54,727 bases of DNA, taken from the NCBI GenBank assembly GCA_031365725.1, contig JANLYQ010000075.1, positions 1 through 54,727 on the forward strand, read 5' to 3'. The DNA comes from JANLYQ01 sp031365725 (lineage in GTDB: Bacteria; Actinomycetota; Actinomycetes; JACCUZ01). Made by a program: the position numbers and the translations under genes. Of the stretch, positions 26,375 to 34,295 are shown in pieces. Numbering within the stretch: position 1 is the stretch's first letter; the number at the start of each line of letters is the position of its first letter. A model generated the notes under the pieces. The model made no database searches. It saw only the letters and a program-made list of their open reading frames with translations, and was not told the origin of the DNA.

Positions 26375-27355
26375 TCAGACCTCGTCGTAGCGGATGGTGT
26401 GGCACAGCGCGGGCAAGGTCCCCGCGGTCAGCCGGGACAGGACGTCGGGCAGCTCCTCGAACGGCGACGACCCGCTGACCAGAGCATCGAAGGCCGGGTC
26501 GCGCAGGAGTTCCAGCGCCAGGGCCAACCGATCCGCCGGTCCTCGGCGCCGACTGCGCGCCGGTGACACGGTGCCGACCTGGCTGGCCCGGATCGCGAGC
26601 CGCCCGGAGTGGAAGGCACCGCCGAGGGAGAGCGTGACCTCGGCATCGCCGTACCAGCTGAGGTCGAGCACCGTGCCCTCGGGCGCGAGCAGGTCGAGGC
26701 TGCGCTGTAGCCCCGCCGAGGTGGCACTCGCGTGGACCACGAGGTCTTGCCCGCCGGGTGCGTCGGCGGGGAGGGCGAAGTCGAGCCCGAGCTCGGTCGC
26801 CACCTTCTCCCGGGCCGGGTCGACGTCGACGAGGGTGACGCGGACCGCCGGGTGCCTCGCCAGCACCCGCGCGACGCAGCAGCCGATCATGCCCCCACCG
26901 ATGACCGAGACCCGGTCACCGATCATTGGCGGCGCGTCCCACACAGCGTTGACGGCTGTCTCCACGGCACCGGCGAGGACGGCACGGTCCACGGGCACGT
27001 CGTCGGGGAGGACAAGAACAGCGGCAGCGGGCACGACGTACGCCGTCTGGTGGGGATAGAGGCAGAAGACGGTGCTCCCGGTCAGCTCGGGTGGTCCGTG
27101 CTCGACGACGCCGACGTTGAGGTAGCCGTACTTCACCGGCCCCGGGAAGTCCCCCTCCTGGAAGGGCGCACGCATCGCGGCGTACTGGCTCGGCGGCACG
27201 GCCCCTCGGAACACCAGCGTCTCGGTGCCACGACTGACCCCGCTCCGCAGGGTGCGTACGACGACATCGTCTGCGGTCGGGTCGGGCAGGCGGACGGTGC
27301 GGATCTCGCCGGCACCTGGCGCACGGATCCAGAAGGCGAGCGCCTCGCTGCGCAT
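26375..27355 (-). CDS. NAD(P)-dependent medium-chain dehydrogenase
   Basis: 326 residues; ATG at 27355 with GAGGTGG upstream (a GTG nine codons earlier is less likely). The GroES-like N-domain has SGVSRGTETLVFRG and KYGYLNVGVVE, and the Rossmann domain has GDRVSVIGGGMIGCCVARVL. It lacks the usual Zn-ligand Cys/His set of alcohol dehydrogenases, as in the BchC-like/zinc-free subgroup. It would oxidise or reduce a side-chain hydroxyl or keto group. It is the first gene after an ECF-type promoter and leads into PTPS, GT, flippase, RibD, sigma and anti-sigma. Confidence 0.85.
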   Translation of the reverse strand: MRSEALAFWIRAPGAGEIRTVRLPDPTADDVVVRTLRSGVSRGTETLVFRGAVPPSQYAAMRAPFQEGDFPGPVKYGYLNVGVVEHGPPELTGSTVFCLYPHQTAYVVPAAAVLVLPDDVPVDRAVLAGAVETAVNAVWDAPPMIGDRVSVIGGGMIGCCVARVLARHPAVRVTLVDVDPAREKVATELGLDFALPADAPGGQDLVVHASATSAGLQRSLDLLAPEGTVLDLSWYGDAEVTLSLGGAFHSGRLAIRASQVGTVSPARSRRRGPADRLALALELLRDPAFDALVSGSSPFEELPDVLSRLTAGTLPALCHTIRYDEV

Positions 27356-27418
27356 CGCGTCACCACCTCGAGTCACCTGCACCCGGGCGTCTCGGTTACA
27401 GGCGCCGCGTCTGCCTGG

Positions 27419-27446
27419 AGAACGGGGCTGAGGCTCGGTCGGTTCA
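27419..27446 (-). promoter_or_regulatory. ECF (SigL-type) promoter for the dehydrogenase operon
   Basis: Read on the minus strand: TGAACC (27446-27441), 16-base spacer, CGTTCT (27424-27419). This matches the SigL consensus I recall from mycobacteria (TGAACC-N16/17-CGT). The -10 lies about 64 bases upstream of the ATG at 27355, in the only real gap of the operon. Confidence 0.72.
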
Positions 27447-27463
27447 CTTCGACCGGTGACCGC

Positions 27464-28225
27464 TCAGTCGAGCGTCGCGACGCAGGCGACCTTGCGCACC
27501 CGCCCCGCCCGGATCCACGAGCCCCACAGTCGGTGCGCAGCGAGCAGCTCGTCCATCGCCCGACCGCCGATCTGCTCGCTGATCGCGGGACCGTCGGCAA
27601 CCAGGGCCGCCACCATCGACTCGACGATCTCGAGGTGCGCTGCACTGCAGTCCTGCTGCCAGACCATGCGCAGCCCGGCCCGGCTCAGCAGCTCGGACAC
27701 CTCCTGGAGCGGCAGCAGGAACACCGTGTCCGCGTCAGGCATCTGCAGGGACTCGGCCGCGGTCAAGGGCTCGCCCGCCTCGAGGGTGGACGCGAAGCGC
27801 CCACCCGGGCGGAGCGCGGCCGCCACGGCGCGGGCCAGCACGTCCTTGTCCGCGAACGCGAGCAGCGTCTCCAACAGCAGCACTACGTCGAACGAGCCCG
27901 CGGGGATCGGGGGGACGTGCGCGACCTCGAACCGGCAGTCGAGCCCGGTGGCCAGCTCACGTGCGACGGCCACGGCGCTGTCGCTGTAGTCGAGGCCGAG
28001 GTAGGAACAGCCGAGCTCACGGGTGATGAGCCGGCCGGGACCACCCACGCCGCAGCACAGGTCCAGGACGTCTACCCCCGGCCCGATCCCGGCGCGGGCC
28101 GCCAGCGACCTGATCTCGCTGGCCCGCATGAAGCTCTCCTGACCGACGAACTCACCGGCCGGGTACGCCGACACCCGAGCCCGGTGCAGGGCCTCGACGA
28201 ACGGTCGCCGGGTGTCCTGCCTCAT
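27464..28225 (-). CDS. class I SAM-dependent methyltransferase
   Basis: 253 residues; ATG at 28225 overlapping the ribA stop by 4 bases. SAM-binding motif I is VLDLCCGVGGPGRLI, followed by YLGLDYSDSAVAVA, FDVVLLLETLLAF and LRPGGRFASTLE. It resembles UbiE/sarcosine-type small-molecule methyltransferases. It is followed by a 108-bp gap with an ECF promoter. The substrate is presumably the pterin/pyrimidine or glycolipid intermediate of this locus; that is inference. Confidence 0.85.
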   Translation of the reverse strand: MRQDTRRPFVEALHRARVSAYPAGEFVGQESFMRASEIRSLAARAGIGPGVDVLDLCCGVGGPGRLITRELGCSYLGLDYSDSAVAVARELATGLDCRFEVAHVPPIPAGSFDVVLLLETLLAFADKDVLARAVAAALRPGGRFASTLEAGEPLTAAESLQMPDADTVFLLPLQEVSELLSRAGLRMVWQQDCSAAHLEIVESMVAALVADGPAISEQIGGRAMDELLAAHRLWGSWIRAGRVRKVACVATLD

Positions 28226-28887
28226 CGGGCCTCCCCATGGCCGCGGGGTGAGAGGTCCAACGTGTGCCAGGACTTGCTGGCCTTGGTGAGCAGGTACCTC
28301 GCGTTGGCAGCGGACAGGTGCACCTCGGTGGGGATGCAGGCATCGACTGTCACGCCGAACGCGCGCAGCTGCCGGGCCTTGTCCGGGTTGTTGGTGAGCA
28401 GCTCGACCCGCGACACCCCGAGCGCGTGCAGCATCTGGGCCGCGACCAGATAGCTGCGCTCGTCCGCGCCGCGGCCCAGAGCAAGGTTGGCCTCGTAGGT
28501 GTCCAGCCCGCCGTCCTGCAGCGCATAGGCATCGAGCTTGGCGTAGAGGCCGATGCCACGGCCTTCCTGACGGAGATACAGCAGGAAGCCACCGACCTCG
28601 GTGATCCGCTCGACCGCCTCCCGCAGCTGTGGTCCGCAGTCGCAGCGCTGGCTGCCGAAGACGTCCCCCGTGAGGCACTCGCTGTGCGGCCGGACCAGGG
28701 TGGCGGCCTCGGGTCGCGACGCCGTGAGGGGAGCGGCCCGCTCCCCCAGCCCGAACGCGAGGTGCTCGCGTCCGTCGACCAGCCCGTCGAAGGTGAACAC
28801 CCGCGCACTCGTCACATATCCGTCAGCCAGCCGGAGCGGCACCAGGACCTGGGTCCGGATCGTTGCCACCGGCACGTACGTCGTCAC
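28222..28887 (-). CDS. ribA: GTP cyclohydrolase II (RibA-type)
   Basis: 221 residues from GTG at 28887. The enzyme opens GTP to formate, pyrophosphate and 2,5-diamino-6-ribosylamino-4(3H)-pyrimidinone 5'-phosphate. The zinc site is HSECLTGDVFGSQRCDCG (three Cys). The catalytic loop LLYLRQEGRGIGLYAK keeps the Tyr and Arg of active enzymes, then LDAYALQDGGLDTYEAN and LLTNNPDK follow. It stands alone, without the RibB domain of housekeeping RibBA fusions and without ribE/ribH nearby. Together with the SigL-type setting this makes it a specialised copy, not the riboflavin housekeeping gene. Confidence 0.92.
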   Translation of the reverse strand: MTTYVPVATIRTQVLVPLRLADGYVTSARVFTFDGLVDGREHLAFGLGERAAPLTASRPEAATLVRPHSECLTGDVFGSQRCDCGPQLREAVERITEVGGFLLYLRQEGRGIGLYAKLDAYALQDGGLDTYEANLALGRGADERSYLVAAQMLHALGVSRVELLTNNPDKARQLRAFGVTVDACIPTEVHLSAANARYLLTKASKSWHTLDLSPRGHGEAR

Positions 28888-29735
28888 GCGCCGGCTCGGT
28901 CGGCTGTCGTTCGGCGCGGCAGGACCAGCAGGTCCTGGTGGTGCACCGTCACCCGCAGCTCACCCGCAGCGGCGGCTGCCAGCCGGCGCCCGACATAGTC
29001 CACGGCTGCGTCGAGCAGGTCCGGTTGCTGCTCGACCGCGGCGTCGACCCACCCGGTGAACCACGCCGTGGTCAGGGCCGCATCGGCCGGTCCCAGACGC
29101 CATGGACTGGGACGAACGTGCACCTCACCGCCGTACCCGGTGAAGGCCTGTGTTGCGCGGCCCACAGCATCCGGGCCGAGCAGGTTGCCCGCACCCGCGT
29201 CACGGCGCTGGTGTGCGTTGAACGCCAGACCCACCCGCGCGTCGAGCGCCTCGGCCGGATCGATGTCGACGCGGCCCACGACCGACAAGGTCAGCAGCAC
29301 CGGGCACCCGAGGCCCGCGCAGGTCGCGACGAGGCGGTCGAGCTCGTCGACGGTGAGCATGTCCAGCAGCGCGGACGCGGTCACCAACGAGGGCGACCCC
29401 AGGGCGCCTGTCGCCAGCCGGGTGATGTCGCCGCGGCGCGTCTCGGTCGTGACCTCGGCACAATCGGCGGCATGGGTCGGTGTGTCCGCGACCGCCCGGT
29501 CGAGCAGCTCCTGGTCCCTGTCGTGCAGGACCCAGTGCTGGGGGCCGGGCAGCCGGGGCGCGAGCCATCGGCCCATCGACCCGGCTCCGCAGCCGAGGTC
29601 GTGGATGACGGTGCGGTGCTGCGGCAGGTCGAGCAGGCCGAGCAGGCGCGACAGATCGAGGGACCTGGCCGTTGCGTCGGCCGGCTCCCGCAACGCGAGC
29701 CACGACGGGTGCGCCCGCGACGGCGCGATGCTCAC
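28884..29735 (-). CDS. class I SAM-dependent methyltransferase
   Basis: 283 residues from GTG at 29735; first gene of the minus-strand block. Motif I is IHDLGCGAGSMGRWLAP, followed by HWVLHDRDQELL. The middle contains LVTASALLDMLT, the motif IV-like segment. A C-terminal region of about 60 residues (WFTGWVDAAVEQQPDLLDAAVDYVGRR) is a family-specific addition. It overlaps ribA by 4 bases and is divergent from the CDP-alcohol phosphatidyltransferase. Confidence 0.8.
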   Translation of the reverse strand: MSIAPSRAHPSWLALREPADATARSLDLSRLLGLLDLPQHRTVIHDLGCGAGSMGRWLAPRLPGPQHWVLHDRDQELLDRAVADTPTHAADCAEVTTETRRGDITRLATGALGSPSLVTASALLDMLTVDELDRLVATCAGLGCPVLLTLSVVGRVDIDPAEALDARVGLAFNAHQRRDAGAGNLLGPDAVGRATQAFTGYGGEVHVRPSPWRLGPADAALTTAWFTGWVDAAVEQQPDLLDAAVDYVGRRLAAAAAGELRVTVHHQDLLVLPRRTTADRAGA

Positions 29736-29769
29736 GTGGCCGTCGCAGCCGACGGTTGGAGCCCGACCA

Positions 29770-29797
29770 TGAACCGATCCACCGTTGTCCCCGTTCC
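29770..29797 (+). promoter_or_regulatory. ECF (SigL-type) promoter for the CDP-alcohol phosphatidyltransferase and sulfatase genes
   Basis: TGAACC (29770-29775), 16-base spacer, CGTTCC (29792-29797), about 33 bases before the GTG at 29830. The hexamers, spacing and flanks (TGAACCGA...CCCCGTTC) match the promoter at 27419-27446. On the opposite strand the same segment reads GGAACG-N16-GGTTCA, so leftward use is conceivable but fits less well. Confidence 0.72.
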
Positions 29798-29829
29798 TAG
29801 TGATGTCCCGCTAGAGAAACGGAGCAGTC

Positions 29830-30429
29830 GTGCGCCTCGTTCACCTCGGCCCCGCCGACTGGGTCACCCTGTCCCGGGTCGTGCTCACCTGCGGTGTCGC
29901 CGCAGCGTCGGTCGACGGGCCGGGACGCCCCGGCACTGTGCTGGTGGTGACCTCCCTCGCCGCGGTGGCGCTGGCCCTGGATGCCGTCGACGGGAAGGTG
30001 GCGCGACGCACCCACACCACCTCAGCGTTCGGCGCCCGCTTCGACGGCGAGGCAGACGCGTTCCTGATCCTCGTGATGAGCGCCTGGGTCGCGCGCTCCA
30101 CCGGGGTCTGGGTCCTCGCGCTCGGGGCCGCCCGGTACGTGTTCCTCGTGGCGGGCTTGGTCCTGCCACGGCTGCGTGCACCACTGCCGTTCCGCTACTG
30201 GCGCAAGGTCGTGGCTGCGGCGCAGGGCATTCTCCTGGTCGTCGTCGGCTCTGGACTGCCGGCCCGCTCGGTCTCCGGCCCGCTACTTGTCGTCGCGGCG
30301 GCGCTGCTGGCGGAGTCCTTCGGGCGCGACGTGCTCTGGTTGTGGCGCGATGTCGATGTCGATGTCGATGTCGATGTTGATGTCGATGCTGTCGAAGCGC
30401 AGACGCTGCAACACGTCCAGGTCGGCTGA
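29830..30429 (+). CDS. CDP-alcohol phosphatidyltransferase
   Basis: 199 residues from GTG at 29830 with GGAG upstream. The signature D-x2-DG-x2-AR-x8-G-x3-D-x3-D is complete in DAVDGKVARR...FGARFDGEAD. About five or six transmembrane helices. Members move a phosphatidyl or similar group from a CDP-activated lipid to an alcohol (glycerol, inositol phosphate and others). The C-terminus carries an Asp-Val dipeptide repeat from a hexanucleotide microsatellite. Its stop shares bases with the sulfatase start (TGATG). Confidence 0.88.
   Translation: MRLVHLGPADWVTLSRVVLTCGVAAASVDGPGRPGTVLVVTSLAAVALALDAVDGKVARRTHTTSAFGARFDGEADAFLILVMSAWVARSTGVWVLALGAARYVFLVAGLVLPRLRAPLPFRYWRKVVAAAQGILLVVVGSGLPARSVSGPLLVVAAALLAESFGRDVLWLWRDVDVDVDVDVDVDAVEAQTLQHVQVG
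30349..30390 (+). repeat. hexanucleotide microsatellite (GATGTC), seven units
   Basis: Seven tandem hexamers (five GATGTC, one GATGTT, one GATGCT) near the 3' end of the CDP-alcohol phosphatidyltransferase gene encode an acidic Asp-Val tail. The unit is two codons, so slippage changes length without shifting frame. Confidence 0.85.
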
Positions 30430-32126
30430 TGGTGACGACGACCTACGCCGGGGCGCAGCAGTCGACACGCCGGCCGCGGCTGCGGTTCGTCGGCTCTGTC
30501 TCCGCAGCCTGCTCTGTCGGCCTCACCGTTGTGGCTGCGCTGCTGGTGTGGTTCTTCCTCGTCGCTCCTGACCACCTCGACCAGCTGTCACCCACGTCCC
30601 TGGTGCGCCTGCCGGTCGAAGCCGTCGCGATCCTCACGCTCGTGCTGCTCCTGCCCCCGCGCCTGGCGCAGGGTCTCGCCCTGCTCGCCGGGCTGGCGAC
30701 CGGGTTGCTGGCGCTCGTCAAGGTCCTCGACACCGGCTTCTCCGGAGCCCTGGGTCGCCCCTTCAACCCGGCCGTCGACCTGGGCTACCTGGGGTCCGCG
30801 GTCAGCCTGCTCGGCGACTCGTTCGGCCGGACCCAGGCCATGCTGGCCGCCGTGCTTGCCGGAGTCGCGACCGTGGCCGTGCTCGTGCTGACGCCGCTGG
30901 CGGCGCTGCGGGTGACCGGGGTGGCGCGGCGCCACCGCGGCGCGGCATGGCTGGCCCTCGCCGCCCTCGCACTGGCCTGGCTCGGGTTCAGCGTCTCCGG
31001 CCTACGACTGCCCGCCGGCCCTCCCGTGGCCACGAACAGCGCCACCGCCCTGGCGGTGGCCGAGGGACGCCGGTTCTACGCGGGGATCAAGGACCAGCAG
31101 GCCTTCGCGCAGTCGGCAGCCCACGACGCCTTCTCCAGCACACCCGGCGCGGACCTGCTGACCGGTCTGCGCGGCAAGGACGTGCTCGTCGTTTTCGTCG
31201 AGAGCTACGGCCGGGTGGCAGTGCAGGGGTCGAGCTTCTCGCCCCAGATCGTCGCCGAGCTGGACGCCGGCACCCGCCAGCTCGCCGCGTCCGGGTACAC
31301 CACGCGGAGCGCGTTCCTCACGTCACCGACGTACGGCGGAGCCAGCTGGCTGGCCCACTCCACCTTCGAGTCCGGCCTCTGGATCGACAGTCAGCCGCGC
31401 TACGACAAGCTCATGACCACGAAGCAGATGCCACTCAGCGTGGCGTTCAAGCGGGCCGGCTGGCGGGCCGTCGCCGACATCCCGCCGGACAACCGCGACT
31501 GGCCGCAGGGCCGGTCGTATTACCACTACGACACGGTCTACGACAGCCGCAACGTCGGTTACCGCGGCCCGAAGTTCAGCTATGCCCCCGTCCCCGACCA
31601 GTACACGTTTTCCGCGTTCCGGCGGCTCGAGCTCGCCCGCAGCGACCGCAAACCGGTGATGGCCGAGATCGACCTCGTGTCCAGCCACAGCCCATGGACC
31701 CCGCTACCGCACCTCTTGCCGTGGGACCAGCTGGGAGACGGGTCGGTGTACGACGGGATGCCAGCGCAGGGCAAGCGTGTGAAGCAGGTGTGGCCCGACG
31801 CCGCAAAGGTCCAGGAGGTCTACGGACAGTCGATCCAGTACTCCCTCGCCTCGCTCATCTCGTTCCTCACCACCTACCCCGACCCGAACCTCGTGCTCCT
31901 CGTCCTCGGCGACCACCAGCCCGCAGCCATCGTCAGCGGCACCGGCTCCGACCACGACGTCCCGATCACGGTCATCGCCAGCGACCCAGCCGTCATCGAC
32001 CGGATCTCGCCCTGGCACTGGCAGCCCGGTCTGCGGCCGCACCCGAACGCACCCGTCTGGCCGATGGACACCTTCCGCAACCGCTTCCTGGCCGCATACG
32101 GCCCGCGCCCTGGACTGTCGAGATAG
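30429..32126 (+). CDS. LtaS-like membrane sulfatase / phosphoglycerol transferase family protein
   Basis: 565 residues. About five N-terminal transmembrane helices (to about residue 190) precede an extracellular alkaline-phosphatase-superfamily domain. Metal and nucleophile regions appear as VLVVFVESYGRVA, TSPTYGGASWLAHSTFESGLW, DLVSSHSPW and LVLGDHQPAA. The layout equals lipoteichoic-acid synthase and related phosphoglycerol or phosphoethanolamine transferases. With the upstream CDP-alcohol phosphatidyltransferase it suggests assembly or decoration of a phosphoglycolipid on the outer membrane face. It could instead be a true sulfatase. Confidence 0.87.
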   Translation: MVTTTYAGAQQSTRRPRLRFVGSVSAACSVGLTVVAALLVWFFLVAPDHLDQLSPTSLVRLPVEAVAILTLVLLLPPRLAQGLALLAGLATGLLALVKVLDTGFSGALGRPFNPAVDLGYLGSAVSLLGDSFGRTQAMLAAVLAGVATVAVLVLTPLAALRVTGVARRHRGAAWLALAALALAWLGFSVSGLRLPAGPPVATNSATALAVAEGRRFYAGIKDQQAFAQSAAHDAFSSTPGADLLTGLRGKDVLVVFVESYGRVAVQGSSFSPQIVAELDAGTRQLAASGYTTRSAFLTSPTYGGASWLAHSTFESGLWIDSQPRYDKLMTTKQMPLSVAFKRAGWRAVADIPPDNRDWPQGRSYYHYDTVYDSRNVGYRGPKFSYAPVPDQYTFSAFRRLELARSDRKPVMAEIDLVSSHSPWTPLPHLLPWDQLGDGSVYDGMPAQGKRVKQVWPDAAKVQEVYGQSIQYSLASLISFLTTYPDPNLVLLVLGDHQPAAIVSGTGSDHDVPITVIASDPAVIDRISPWHWQPGLRPHPNAPVWPMDTFRNRFLAAYGPRPGLSR

Positions 32127-32135
32127 TGCCCTTGG

Positions 32136-32157
32136 CGAAGATGAACACGAGCTGAAC
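32136..32157 (-). promoter_or_regulatory. PHO-box-like direct repeat upstream of the polyphosphate genes
   Basis: On the minus strand two adjacent 11-base units begin GTTCA (GTTCAGCTCGT at 32157-32147, GTTCATCTTCG at 32146-32136). Streptomyces PhoP boxes are 11-base direct repeats with a GTTCA core, so PhoP/RegX3-type control of the DUF4956-VTC genes is likely. It lies 140-160 bases upstream of the DUF4956 gene. Confidence 0.55.
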
Positions 32158-32297
32158 CTGCGATGGACGTGGCGTAACCTCACGGTGCTCGCCTTCGATG
32201 ACGCAGACATACCGGTATCCGCCGCGTCAACCGCGTGAAGGAGCAGCGACCTCGTGAAACCCCAGACGCGGCCCCCCCGTCCACACGCGCCACGGCC

Positions 32298-32894
32298 ATG
32301 AGCCCTGCCCAAGCCCTGGCGGACGGTCTCTTCCGCGGCTGCCTCGATCTCGCCACCATCAGCGTCCTGGCGCTAGGGCTCTTCTACCGCCGGCACAGGC
32401 GACACGATCTGGTTGCCGTGTTCGTCGCCTTCAACGTGGGGCTCTTCGCCGTCCTGACCTTCTTGGCCAGCAGCCAGCTGTCGGCCGGCGTCGGCTTCGG
32501 GGTCTTCGGGGTGCTGTCGATCATTCGGTTACGCAGCGAGACCTACGCCAACATCGAGATAGCCTACTTCTTCCTCGCCCTCGCGACCGCACTGGTCAAC
32601 GCGTTGCCCGGGCGCCCCTTGGCGCTGTCGGCAGGACTGGACGCGGCCGTCTTGTTGACCATGTACTTCGTGGACTCACCCGCGCTGCGCGACGAAGTCG
32701 CGACCAGCATGGTGCTGCTTGATCGGATTCATACCGGTGTCGCGGCACTCCACGGGGACTTGGGTCACCGCTTGGCCGCCGACGTGCTGAGCACCAAGGT
32801 CCTTGAGGTCGACTACGTCCGCGAGACCATGCGGGTCGAAGTCCGGCACCGCGCCCGCAAGGTGCCGGTCCCCATCCAGGTGCCAGGGCAATGA
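32298..32894 (+). CDS. DUF4956 membrane protein
   Basis: 198 residues; ATG at 32298 gives the usual family start just before the first helix (LATISVLALGLFYRRHRRHDLV). Four transmembrane helices, the conserved GVFGVLSIIRLRSETY motif between helices 2 and 3, then a cytoplasmic C-terminal domain. A GTG near 32235 is an alternative start. DUF4956 genes are regularly coupled to VTC-domain polyphosphate polymerases, as here with a 4-base overlap; the protein probably forms the membrane partner or channel of that complex. Confidence 0.88.
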   Translation: MSPAQALADGLFRGCLDLATISVLALGLFYRRHRRHDLVAVFVAFNVGLFAVLTFLASSQLSAGVGFGVFGVLSIIRLRSETYANIEIAYFFLALATALVNALPGRPLALSAGLDAAVLLTMYFVDSPALRDEVATSMVLLDRIHTGVAALHGDLGHRLAADVLSTKVLEVDYVRETMRVEVRHRARKVPVPIQVPGQ

Positions 32895-33661
32895 CGCTCG
32901 ACACGACCGCGCTCCCGACGATCGGTCTTGCTGACCTGGTCGCCGGAGCCTCGCTGCAGATCCGCCAGGACCGCAAGTACGTCGTCGCCGCGCCGACCCT
33001 GGCGGACGTCCTCGACGAGCTCCGGGGGCGGCTGGCGGTGCTCGACATCGACGGCGAGCGCGGGTGCACCTACGCCACGACGTACTACGACACCGTCGAC
33101 CGGCTCTGCTATCGCCAGCACGTCCAGGAGGTACGCCGACGATTCAAGGCCCGCACCCGGACCTACGTCGGCAGTGGGCTCATTCGACTTGAGCTCAAGG
33201 CCAAGGGTGCGGGTGGTCACACCGTCAAGCACGCACTCGACGGCGCTGCCGCGGAGCTGGACGACGACGGCCGCGTGTTCCTCAGGACCGCCCTGGACGA
33301 CAGCTACGGCGCTACCTACGCGCCGTCGGTCGTCCCCGCGTTGCGGGAGGCGCTGCGGATGACCTGCCGCCGGACGACGTTGACAGGTCTCACCGAACAG
33401 GTCCGCGTCACCGCCGACACCGATGTGTTGTTCCGCGACCGGCAGCTCCGGCCGGGGCTGGTGCTGCTCGAGGTCAAGTCCGCCGGCCCACGCACGGACG
33501 TCGACCGGGCACTGGTCCGGCACGGCGCCCGGCCCACCTCGTTCAGCAAGTACATCGCGGCGGCCGAGCTCGACCCGTACGTCGTCCCACGGCTCCGCAA
33601 GCGCCCCTCCCGGCTCGTTGACCGTTGCTTTGTGCCACGCCACGACGAGCGGGCCGCGTGA
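32891..33661 (+). CDS. VTC-domain polyphosphate polymerase
   Basis: 256 residues; ATG at 32891. The triphosphate-tunnel-metalloenzyme fold of VTC4-type polymerases is shown by QIRQDRKYVV (basic tunnel), VRRRFKARTRTY, IRLELKAKG, MTCRRTTLTG, LLEVKS and the C-terminal SFSKYIAA. The family polymerises ATP gamma-phosphate into polyphosphate. It overlaps DUF4956 (ATGA) and is followed by a PAP2-like phosphatase. A PHO-box-like site upstream fits phosphate-dependent control. Confidence 0.9.
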   Translation: MTLDTTALPTIGLADLVAGASLQIRQDRKYVVAAPTLADVLDELRGRLAVLDIDGERGCTYATTYYDTVDRLCYRQHVQEVRRRFKARTRTYVGSGLIRLELKAKGAGGHTVKHALDGAAAELDDDGRVFLRTALDDSYGATYAPSVVPALREALRMTCRRTTLTGLTEQVRVTADTDVLFRDRQLRPGLVLLEVKSAGPRTDVDRALVRHGARPTSFSKYIAAAELDPYVVPRLRKRPSRLVDRCFVPRHDERAA

Positions 33662-33704
33662 CCCCGGGTAGCTGGACTCGGTCGGTCAAGGCTTCCAGGC
33701 TTGG

Positions 33705-34295
33705 GTGACCACCCATCCGCGCCGGGACGACGCAGCGTTCACGTCATTCGCGCTCGCGCAGCTGCCGCCACCGCCGGGACCCGAGGTCCAGGACGGGGAA
33801 CTCGCCGAGCTGCGGGCCTTGGCTGCCATCCGGACGAAGGACGGACTGCGGGCCGCCGACTGGCTCGAGGCCTACGGCAAGACGGCAGTGTGGAAGCAGT
33901 ACCTGCGCGACGCGCTCGAGATCAGCAACGGACCGGCGGCCACCCGGGTGACGACGGCCTTCCAGGCCAACCTTCAGATCGCCACGGTGCTGGCCCGCAC
34001 CGCCCAGGAAAGGTTCGCCCGCCGGTCACCGAGTGCGGTTGAACCCACCCTGCGTCGGCACCCCCGTCCCGCCAAGCTCTCCTACCCCAGCGCACACGCT
34101 GTCTTCGTCTACGCCGAGCTGGGGATGCTCACCACGTTGGACCCGGGCCGGGCCGCGGACTTCACCCGGATGGCAGACCAGGTCAGCTATTCCAGGCTGT
34201 ACGCCGCCGGCCACTACCGCAGCGACGTGCTCGCTGGTGCCTACCTGGGCGAGCTGCTCGGGGACTACGCCAGCCGAAAGCTGAACCGCCCCTGA
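33705..34295 (+). CDS. PAP2/acid-phosphatase-like protein, soluble
   Basis: 196 residues from GTG at 33705. The PAP2 phosphatase motifs are present: a basic Arg-Arg-His-Pro-Arg-Pro stretch, SYPSAHA (the PSGH motif with Ala for Gly) and SRLYAAGHYRSDV (SR-x5-H-x3-D). There is neither a clear signal peptide nor membrane helices, unlike lipid PAP2 enzymes, so it resembles bacterial class A acid phosphatases or haloperoxidase-type proteins acting in the cytosol, or its start is misplaced. It sits 43 bases after the VTC gene and may act on polyphosphate-related compounds. Confidence 0.75.
   Translation: MTTHPRRDDAAFTSFALAQLPPPPGPEVQDGELAELRALAAIRTKDGLRAADWLEAYGKTAVWKQYLRDALEISNGPAATRVTTAFQANLQIATVLARTAQERFARRSPSAVEPTLRRHPRPAKLSYPSAHAVFVYAELGMLTTLDPGRAADFTRMADQVSYSRLYAAGHYRSDVLAGAYLGELLGDYASRKLNRP

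Noticed and set aside
30349..30390. Short regular repeat considered as a CRISPR or origin-type iteron
   Set aside because: The units are contiguous 6-mers inside a coding frame with no spacers; it is a microsatellite.
32153..32172. TGAACC followed by CGTAAC as a third SigL-type promoter
   Set aside because: The spacer is 14 bases, too short, and the TGAAC is better explained as part of the PHO-box-like repeat.
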